In this document: positions 1 to 4,934 of the stretch, piece by piece
Numbering within the stretch: the first letter of the stretch is position 1
Layout: every line of letters starts with the position of its first letter
Assembly (NCBI GenBank): GCA_964408025.1
Contig: CAYOXX010000111.1
Span: forward strand, 1 to 8,718
Direction: 5' to 3'
Source: CAYOXX01 sp964408025
GTDB taxonomy: Bacteria > Acidobacteriota > DATKUA01
DNA: 8,718 bases
The notes under the pieces: generated by a model
What the model saw: the letters and a program-made list of their open reading frames with translations, nothing else
Databases searched by the model: none
Told to the model about the DNA's origin: nothing
Made by a program: the position numbers and the translations under genes

Positions 1-620
<620 letters not shown>

Positions 621-654
621 GTGAACCTCCTACCCCGAAAGAAGACAGGGTCCC

Positions 655-682
655 ATTATCTATCGCCGCGGGGGGAAGTCAA
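655..682 (-). promoter_or_regulatory. Candidate sigma70 promoter for purQ
   Basis: On the minus strand, TTGACT (682-677) and GATAAT (660-655) are separated by 16 bp. Each hexamer matches the consensus at five of six positions. Transcription would start near 648, about 28 bases before the purQ TTG, leaving room for the GGAGG ribosome site. It lies in the native gap between the old purS end and purQ, so it could keep purQ expressed despite the inserted cassette. Prediction only. Confidence 0.5.
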
Positions 683-772
683 GAGCGACAGGGAGGATAC
701 CTACCAGTTATTGGGTTTTTTTTCGGTGGGGTAACAAATTATTGAATACACGCGGGAAAACCGGTGGCCAAG

Positions 773-928
773 CTACCCGTCAATCTCAAAGCGGTACTTC
801 TCGATGTTGACGTTGTGCAGGAGCTTGTCGGCGACCTCGTCGACGGTGCGTTCGGCTTCCTCGCGGCTGAGGTCCTCGAGCTCGATCTCGAAGAATTTGC
901 CCTGCCGCACGCGCTTAAAATCCTGCAC
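773..928 (-). pseudogene. Displaced 3' half of purS (remnant)
   Basis: The minus strand encodes about 49 residues matching the C-terminal part of the intact PurS at 1637-1879, from DFKRVRQGKFFEIELE to NIEKYRFEIDG and a TAG stop at 775-773. There are no frameshifts or internal stops. Upstream, homology fades after about position 924, and an in-frame TAA lies at 934-932. A GTG at 928-926 could open a 51-codon frame, but no ribosome binding site precedes it, so translation is unlikely. PurS needs its N-terminal strand and helix for its fold, so this fragment should be non-functional. It has ordinary GC-rich codons for the host and is probably the original end of the native purS, since it still sits upstream of purQ. 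The intact reading frame suggests that the rearrangement is recent. Confidence 0.85.
776..916 (-). repeat. Direct repeat of the purS 3' half, copy A (distal remnant)
   Basis: This aligns without gaps to 1640-1780 at a constant offset of 864 bp, with 120 of 141 positions identical by hand count. Matching is uneven: 33/48 over 776-823, 45/51 over 824-874, and 42/42 over 875-916. Patchy matching (6 of 8) continues to about 924. Confidence 0.9.
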
Positions 929-972
929 TGTTTAAGCCAACGCTACCTTTCCGAAGTCCGAATCAAGGTACA

Positions 973-988
973 ATTATGTCGACATAAT
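973..988. promoter_or_regulatory. Upstream operator palindrome of the TA operon
   Basis: ATTATGTCGACATAAT is a perfect 16-bp palindrome ending two bases before the -35 box at 991-996. Its core, TGTCGACA, recurs in the second palindrome, whose centre lies 24 bp downstream. Proposed binding site for the RHH antitoxin dimer or its complex with toxin. Confidence 0.65.
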
Positions 989-990
989 GC

Positions 991-1019
991 TTGACAATTC
1001 TGTCGACAGAAATTATACT
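991..1019 (+). promoter_or_regulatory. Strong sigma70 promoter of the TA operon
   Basis: TTGACA (991-996) is a perfect -35 box and TATACT (1014-1019) is a five-of-six -10 box, with an ideal 17-bp spacer. The start would be near 1026, about 20 bases before the antitoxin ATG. One palindromic operator abuts the -35 box and the other fills the spacer, the arrangement expected for tight autorepression. Confidence 0.75.
998..1011. promoter_or_regulatory. Spacer operator palindrome of the TA operon
   Basis: TTCTGTCGACAGAA is a perfect 14-bp palindrome lying wholly between the -35 and -10 boxes. It shares the TGTCGACA core with 973-988. Protein bound here would block RNA polymerase directly. Confidence 0.65.
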
Positions 1020-1044
1020 ACAGGGAGTTCCACTGGAGGGCGTC

Positions 1045-1293
1045 ATGATGACAACCCAGGTACGCATCAGGAGAAAAGACAAGGAGAAGCTTCAGGCCAT
1101 CGCTAGGCAAAGCGGCAACTCCATGCAGGACATACTCTCCGAGGCCATTGAGTCTTTCCGCCGCTGGCTTTTTATCTTGGCTGCCAACAAACAATACGGC
1201 GACCTTATAAAGGACCGGCAGGCTTTAAAGGCGGAACAGGAAGAGCAGGAACTCTGGGAGGCGCCTCTGGATGACGACATGAGTGAGTTATGA
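1045..1293 (+). CDS. Ribbon-helix-helix antitoxin of a MazEF-type module
   Basis: Predicted 82-residue antitoxin that neutralises the toxin encoded next and, with it, represses their shared promoter. The N-terminal part (about residues 3-40) has the ribbon-helix-helix pattern of Arc/CopG/MetJ proteins: a basic strand TQVRIR for DNA contact, a first helix (KDKEKLQAIA), a GNS turn and a second helix (MQDILSEAIESFRR). The charged C-terminal tail (about 54-82) with Trp71 and acidic DDD is what would occupy the toxin's RNA groove. ATG at 1045 is chosen because GGAGGG (1035-1040) lies just upstream; ATG at 1048 is also possible. A frame open from TTG at 991 is ruled out because that codon is the promoter -35 box. 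It overlaps the toxin by 4 nt (ATGA), so translation is probably coupled. Base composition is AT-richer than the flanking genes. Confidence 0.85.
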   Translation: MMTTQVRIRRKDKEKLQAIARQSGNSMQDILSEAIESFRRWLFILAANKQYGDLIKDRQALKAEQEEQELWEAPLDDDMSEL

Positions 1294-1640
1294 GCATCGC
1301 GATCCCCGCCCGAGGTGAGGTATGGTCTGTCGATCTCAACCCCTCCCCTCATCCTGAGGAGATTGGAAAAATCCGGCCCTGCCTAGTTGTCTCGAATACA
1401 GACTACAACCGCGGCCCGATGAACAGAGTTGTAGTCGTGCCGATAACCTCGAAACTCAGAAGTATAAACTGGAGGGTTCGCCTGATACCAGATGAGGGGG
1501 GAGTGAAGCAAGCTTCTCAAATAATCTGTGACATGGTCCGCTACATCTCAAAGCAGCGTCTCAGGGAACACTGGGGAGTTGTCAGCGAAAACACAATGTG
1601 TGAAGTTGAGGACAGGCTTTTAACTCTTCTCTCGCTCTAA
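1290..1640 (+). CDS. mazF: MazF/PemK-family mRNA interferase toxin
   Basis: Predicted 116-residue endoribonuclease toxin, the usual family length, which cuts mRNA at a short sequence and is held inactive by the upstream antitoxin. Family blocks appear in order: RGEVWSVDLNP (8-18), GKIRPCLVVSN (26-36) with the catalytic Arg29, VVVVPITS (47-54) with the catalytic Thr53, a GGVKQASQIICDMVR block (about 70-84), then RL followed by a glycine and a C-terminal helix ending in LLTLLSL. No key residue is missing, so activity is likely. The start codon overlaps the antitoxin stop as ATGA. Its TAA stop (1638-1640) overlaps the TAG stop of convergent purS (1639-1637), so the two genes meet end to end without a spacer or a visible terminator. 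Cleavage specificity cannot be predicted from the sequence. Confidence 0.93.
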   Translation: MSIAIPARGEVWSVDLNPSPHPEEIGKIRPCLVVSNTDYNRGPMNRVVVVPITSKLRSINWRVRLIPDEGGVKQASQIICDMVRYISKQRLREHWGVVSENTMCEVEDRLLTLLSL

Positions 1641-1879
1641 TCTTCAATTTCAAACATATATTTCTCGATATTCAGATTATGCAGTAGCTTGTCGGCGACC
1701 TCGTCGACGGCGCGCTCGGCCTCCTCGCGACCGAGGCCCTCGAGCTCGATCTCGAAGAATTTGCCCTGCCGCACGCGCTTGAAACCCTCGTAGCCCATCT
1801 TGGCGATGGCGTTTCTGACCGCCTTGCCCTGCGGGTCGAGTACGCCGTCCTTGTAGCTGACGTATACCCTGGCTTTCAT
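1637..1879 (-). CDS. purS: Phosphoribosylformylglycinamidine synthase subunit PurS (mosaic 3' end)
   Basis: Small 80-residue subunit of FGAM synthase that bridges PurQ and PurL and helps form the ammonia channel. The length is typical and the family core is intact: an N-terminal strand ARVYVSYKDGVLDPQGKAVRNAI, then GYEGFKRVRQGKFFEIELEG, a helix REEAERAVDEVADKLL and a final strand NIEKYMFEIED. The ATG at 1879-1877 follows GGGAGGTG (1895-1888). The gene appears mosaic. The 5' part is GC-rich like the host, while the last 16 sense codons use AT-rich synonyms (GAT, GAA, ATT, TAT, AAA, AAT) and match the displaced remnant at 773-820 only poorly. The protein remains complete, so function should be preserved. 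Transcripts running past its stop would be antisense to the TA genes before reaching purQ. Confidence 0.94.
   Translation of the reverse strand: MKARVYVSYKDGVLDPQGKAVRNAIAKMGYEGFKRVRQGKFFEIELEGLGREEAERAVDEVADKLLHNLNIEKYMFEIED
1640..1780 (-). repeat. Direct repeat of the purS 3' half, copy B (within intact purS)
   Basis: Partner of 776-916 at 864 bp offset. Identity is complete over 1739-1780 and falls toward the stop codon. The low-GC end (1640-1687) is the half that touches the TA cassette. Confidence 0.9.
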
Positions 1880-1900
1880 CGGTCGAGCACCTCCCGGCGC

Positions 1901-1929
1901 AGGTTAGCGGGCGGCGCGCCCGCAGTCAA
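1901..1929 (-). promoter_or_regulatory. Weak candidate promoter for purS with palindromic spacer
   Basis: On the minus strand, TTGACT (1929-1924) and TAACCT (1906-1901) are 17 bp apart. The spacer GCGGGCGCGCCGCCCGC is an inverted repeat with 7-bp arms around a 3-bp centre. The -10 box matches at only three of six positions, and the predicted start would fall close to or inside the ribosome binding site (1895-1888). That counts against it unless the real start is further upstream. Confidence 0.3.
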
Positions 1930-2084
1930 CGGCGATCACATATCTTGCTTCGATAAACACGGTGGCAGGCAGGAGAGCTTGTCCGCCTCAGGTGGATCTG
2001 TCCCGCCAAATAACTGGCGCGACATCAGGGCAGAGATGATTCATAAAAACGTTTTCATCAGCGCGATGTTTATGAGAGCGTGTC
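1930..2084. other. Gene-free divergent intergenic region with AT-rich inverted repeat
   Basis: The whole gap between purS and the sigma factor gene is 294 bp and encodes no credible protein. It contains a perfect inverted repeat, TCATAAA (2041-2047) and TTTATGA (2069-2075), enclosing a perfect 10-bp palindrome AAAACGTTTT (2046-2055) that overlaps the left arm by two bases. These AT-rich elements stand out from the GC-rich surroundings and could be a regulator site for either divergent gene. No riboswitch was recognised. Confidence 0.35.
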
Positions 2085-2114
2085 TTGACACCCGGCGCGC
2101 AGTGCCGTGAGAAT
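2085..2114 (+). promoter_or_regulatory. Candidate promoter of the sigma factor/pilus operon
   Basis: TTGACA (2085-2090) is a perfect -35 hexamer. GAGAAT (2109-2114) is a four-of-six -10 box after an 18-bp spacer. Transcription would start near 2121, giving a leader of about 50 bases that contains a short hairpin: ACCGTC (2128-2133), loop GGATA, GACGGT (2139-2144). A GAACTT motif at 2119-2124 resembles ECF-type -35 elements and may mark a second, autoregulated promoter, but no convincing -10 partner was found. Confidence 0.35.
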
Positions 2115-2173
2115 CTGTGAACTTTTTACCGTCGGATAGACGGTTCCTCCCCGGCGGGCGTTAAGGAGATTGG

Positions 2174-2800
2174 ATGGTGGATGTGCGCGGTCGCACGGAA
2201 GCGGCGGAGCTGGAGGACCGCAAGCTGATCCTCAGTGCCGCGGGGGGCGACCGGGCCGCCTTCACCGAGCTTGTGCGCCGCCGGCGCCCGCTAGTCCACC
2301 GGCTCGCGGCGCGCATCTGCGGCCCGGAGGAGGCCGAGGACGTCACCCAGGTCGTCTTCCTGAGGCTCTGGCGCGAGCTGCCGCGCCTGGTCAGGACCGG
2401 GCACTTCGAACGTTGGCTGGCAAGGGTCACCGTCAACCGGGCTATCGACGCCCTGCGCCACATAGCGCGCCGCCTGCGGATGCTGGCCCGACGGCGCCAG
2501 GAGAGCCCGCGGCCGCCGCTGGAGGAGTCGCTGCAGCGGGGCGAGGTCTCGCGGGTCTTCTCCGCAGTCGCCGAGGAGCTGGGCGATCGGCAGCGGGCGG
2601 CGTTCGTGCTGCGCGAGCTGGAAGGATACGAGACGCGCGAGGTGGCAGCGATACTGGGTGTGACGGCCTCGACGGTCCGCAACCTGGTCCACCAGGCGCG
2701 GCGCGGCCTGAGGCGGGCGCTGAGGGATCGGTTCCCTGAATACGCCCCGAGGGAAGAGTCGGATGAGATCGGAACTGAAGGAACTTCTGCGACGGTATGA
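2174..2800 (+). CDS. ECF-family RNA polymerase sigma factor
   Basis: Predicted 208-residue extracytoplasmic-function sigma factor that would direct RNA polymerase to a small set of promoters. Region 2 spans about residues 17-97, with the conserved EDVTQVVFLRLWREL stretch (55-69) that contacts the core enzyme and the -10 element, and WLARVTVNRAIDALR (81-95). After a variable linker (about 100-125), region 4 covers about 128-185, with the helix-turn-helix ETREVAAILGVTASTVRNLV (153-172) for -35 recognition. The ATG follows AGGAG (2164-2168) at five bases. Its last 38 bases overlap the next gene in another frame, a close linkage typical of a sigma factor and its anti-sigma partner. It heads an operon of pilus or secretion genes, so it probably controls that operon or its pilins. 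The residues after about 185 form a tail that may partly reflect the overlap. Confidence 0.93.
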   Translation: MVDVRGRTEAAELEDRKLILSAAGGDRAAFTELVRRRRPLVHRLAARICGPEEAEDVTQVVFLRLWRELPRLVRTGHFERWLARVTVNRAIDALRHIARRLRMLARRRQESPRPPLEESLQRGEVSRVFSAVAEELGDRQRAAFVLRELEGYETREVAAILGVTASTVRNLVHQARRGLRRALRDRFPEYAPREESDEIGTEGTSATV

Positions 2801-3704
2801 GCGTGACGGGCTGAGCGGCGTCGACCGCCGCCGTCTCGCCGAGCTGATCGCCACCGAAGAGGGCCGCCGCCAGGCGCTGGCCTCCGGCTGCCCCGAGGCG
2901 CTCTTCCTCGCCCTCGCCCGAGAGGAGACCCAGCTTTCCGCGTGGCATCCTTACTGGGAGCGGCTGGAGGTGCGCCTTATGGAGCAGACGCAGGTGAAGG
3001 CCGGCGGTCTGCGCACCGGCCCGTTGGCCACCGCGGCCGCGATGATCGCGCTGGCGTTCTTGATGGCCCTGCCGTTTCTGCAGAAGTCGGACGAACCCGA
3101 AACCTCCACCGCTGCTGCGGAGATCGCTACACGGGTTTTCCAACTGCGGCACCGATCGCCCGCGGAGGTGCTGCCGCGTCTACACCGGCTGATGAGCGAG
3201 GAGGCGCAGCTGCACGTGTCGCAGCAGCGGCGCGAGCTGGAGATCACCGATAAGCCCTCCAACCTCGAGGCCGTGGCCCGGGCGCTGGAGCTTCTCGACA
3301 CGCCGCCGGCCGAGTTGCGGCTGCGGGTGCGGCTGCTCTACGCCCTCGGCCACCCCGACGACCCCTCGATTCCCGCCGGCGCCCTGAGGCAGATCAGCGC
3401 CGCCGGCGAGTTCGATTCGTCCGATTACCGCCTCGAGGAGGAGCTGCTGCTGACGCCGACCGAGGGGCGCCGCTACCGGGCGCTGCTGCAGGATCGCTAC
3501 GAGGTCACCTGCTTCGCCGAGCTCTCCGACGACGGCACGGAGATTGAGCTGCGGAGCCTGACGATCTACGACCGGGAGACGGGCGGGATGGTGCGCGCCG
3601 CCGTCAGCCTGATGCCCGGCGGTTTCGCCGCGGTGCCGACCGACCAGGAGAGCCCGGAGGGCGAGCCTCTGGTGGTCGTCGTCAGCGCCGAGGAGACGGA
3701 CTAG
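2763..3704 (+). CDS. Candidate membrane anti-sigma factor with a periplasmic secretin-N-like domain
   Basis: Predicted 313-residue single-pass inner-membrane protein. Residues 1-80 are a helical, charged cytosolic segment without the HxxxCxxC motif of zinc anti-sigma domains. Residues about 86-106 (TGPLATAAAMIALAFLMALPFL) form one membrane helix preceded by basic residues, so the rest should be periplasmic. Residues about 122-182 match the secretin_N/NolW pattern: RVFQLRHRSPAEVLPRL, a strand ELEITDKPSNLEAVARALELLD, then PP. Residues about 185-310 look like a beta-rich domain that I do not recognise. Position directly after, and overlapping, an ECF sigma gene is the main support for an anti-sigma role. 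Secretin-N domains normally belong to the outer-membrane channel of pilus and type II systems, so this one may sense or bind that machine. It has no secretin pore domain and is not itself a secretin. The function is inferred from architecture. Confidence 0.6.
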   Translation: MRSELKELLRRYERDGLSGVDRRRLAELIATEEGRRQALASGCPEALFLALAREETQLSAWHPYWERLEVRLMEQTQVKAGGLRTGPLATAAAMIALAFLMALPFLQKSDEPETSTAAAEIATRVFQLRHRSPAEVLPRLHRLMSEEAQLHVSQQRRELEITDKPSNLEAVARALELLDTPPAELRLRVRLLYALGHPDDPSIPAGALRQISAAGEFDSSDYRLEEELLLTPTEGRRYRALLQDRYEVTCFAELSDDGTEIELRSLTIYDRETGGMVRAAVSLMPGGFAAVPTDQESPEGEPLVVVVSAEETD

Positions 3705-3710
3705 GACACG

Positions 3711-4916
3711 ATGGCCGAGTACATCTGCAGGCTGGGTACCGAGGGCGGCGAGGTCGTCGAGAAGCGCTTTAGCGCCGCCGACAGGGGCTCGCTGCGCCGC
3801 GAGCTCGAGGAGAGCGGCTACTACATCTTCAGGATCCGGCCTGCGCTCGCCTCGCTACTGCCGCTGGGCCGGCGGCGGCGCATCAAGCCGGACAGCTTCA
3901 TTATCTTCAACCAGGAGTTCCGAGCGCTGCTCGAGGCCGGCCTGCCAGCTACCCAGAGCCTCGACATCCTGATCGGCCGCCAGGGGGAGAGCGAGCTGGG
4001 GCTCGTGCTGCGCGAGGTGCGGGAAGCGATCGAGACCGGCTCGTCGCTGTCCGAGGCCTTCGCCGCCCACCGCGAGCGCCTGCCGACCGCCTACGTCTCG
4101 ACACTGGTGGCGGGCGAGAGGAGCGGCGACCTTCCCGACGCGCTGGGCCGCTACATCGACCTCTCGAAGCTGACCAACAAGATCCGCAAGGACTTCCGCC
4201 AGGCCCTCTACTACCCCGTCTTTCTGATATTCCTCAGCGCCGGCCTGCTCTTCCTCATGCTCACCTACGTGCTGCCCGAGTTCTCGAAGTTCTACGAGGG
4301 ATTCGAGGCGGAGCTGCCCGGGTTCACCCTCGCCGTGATCGGCTTCGCGGGAGCGCTGCGCAGCCACTGGCTGCCGCTCCTGCTTGGGCTCGTCGTGACC
4401 GCAGGCGCCTACATTTGGTGGCGGCAGACAGAGGGCGGGCGCCGGCTGCTGGCGGCGATCAAGTTCCGCGTGCCGATCGCGGGCGAGCTGATGCGCAAGT
4501 ACCAGCTCTCGCAGGTCTACCACTCGCTGGCGATGATGCTCAGGGGGGGTATGCCGCTGATGAGCTGCCTCGGCGACCTGGAGCGGTCGGCAGCCAATCC
4601 GCTGCTCGAGGACGGTCTCGAGGAGGCGCGCCGGCGCGTCGGCGAGGGCGAGAGCCTGCACGGCTCCATCGGCGGCACGGTGCTGGCCGAGGAGCTGGCG
4701 GTGGAGATGATCCAGGTCGGGGAGCGCACCGGCTCTCTGGCCGAGATGCTCAGCAACGTCGCCGTTTTCTACGACGAGGAGGTCAGGGGCCGCCTGGCGG
4801 CGCTGCTGAGCCTGGTCGAGCCGATCATGCTGGTGCTGATGGCGGCGCTCATCGGGTCGCTGCTGTTCGCCATGTACTACCCGCTGTTCAACCTGCTCGG
4901 CAGGTTCGGCGGCTAA
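3711..4916 (+). CDS. Type II secretion/type IV pilus platform protein, GspF/PilC family
   Basis: Polytopic inner-membrane platform protein of 401 residues, the usual family length, on which the assembly ATPase acts to add or extract pilin subunits. It shows the internal duplication of the family: two T2SSF domains at about 66-190 and 268-392. Each has a start like FNQEFRALLEAGLPATQSL (66-84) or YHSLAMMLRGGMPLMSCL (270-287) and a GERSGDLPDAL (135-145) or GERTGSLAEML (338-348) motif. Membrane helices fall at about 168-187, 219-236 and 370-390. It follows the preceding gene by 6 bp. The short N-terminal region resembles the cytoplasmic domain of PilC. Sequence alone does not settle whether it serves a pilus or a secretion pseudopilus; the M-N-O genes downstream favour a type IVa pilus-like machine. 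Confidence 0.95.
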   Translation: MAEYICRLGTEGGEVVEKRFSAADRGSLRRELEESGYYIFRIRPALASLLPLGRRRRIKPDSFIIFNQEFRALLEAGLPATQSLDILIGRQGESELGLVLREVREAIETGSSLSEAFAAHRERLPTAYVSTLVAGERSGDLPDALGRYIDLSKLTNKIRKDFRQALYYPVFLIFLSAGLLFLMLTYVLPEFSKFYEGFEAELPGFTLAVIGFAGALRSHWLPLLLGLVVTAGAYIWWRQTEGGRRLLAAIKFRVPIAGELMRKYQLSQVYHSLAMMLRGGMPLMSCLGDLERSAANPLLEDGLEEARRRVGEGESLHGSIGGTVLAEELAVEMIQVGERTGSLAEMLSNVAVFYDEEVRGRLAALLSLVEPIMLVLMAALIGSLLFAMYYPLFNLLGRFGG

Positions 4917-4934
4917 GCGCGAGGGGGCCGAGTG

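Larger units (their letters stand above)
925..1690. mobile_element. Inferred inserted cassette: TA module plus a foreign purS 3' end
   Basis: The block between the two purS repeats contains only a promoter/operator region, an RHH antitoxin and a MazF toxin. It looks visibly poorer in GC than both flanks. The AT-rich character continues through the last 16 codons of the intact purS (1640-1687, 13/48 G+C) and ends where purS again resembles its remnant. The left edge falls near 917-924 and the right edge somewhere in 1688-1780, within the conserved purS block. No transposase, integrase or terminal inverted repeat is visible, so movement would have needed homologous recombination or an enzyme supplied in trans. 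A tandem duplication that later diverged is the main alternative. The boundaries are inference. Confidence 0.5.

Noticed and set aside
700..735. Possible plus-strand terminator at the run of eight T (716-723)
   Set aside because: The preceding stem is only about three base pairs and no plus-strand gene lies upstream to be terminated.
764..994. A plus-strand frame over the purS remnant
   Set aside because: It is the antisense of PurS-coding sequence and runs into the TA promoter; no support as a gene.
2128..2144. Hairpin ACCGTC-GGATA-GACGGT as an intrinsic terminator
   Set aside because: No T-run follows on the plus strand, and on the minus strand it is followed by A residues; it lies in the leader of the sigma gene instead.
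2763..3704. Annotation as an outer-membrane secretin (PilQ/GspD)
   Set aside because: Only one N-type domain is seen; there is no cleavable signal sequence at the N-terminus and no C-terminal secretin pore domain, and the length is too short.
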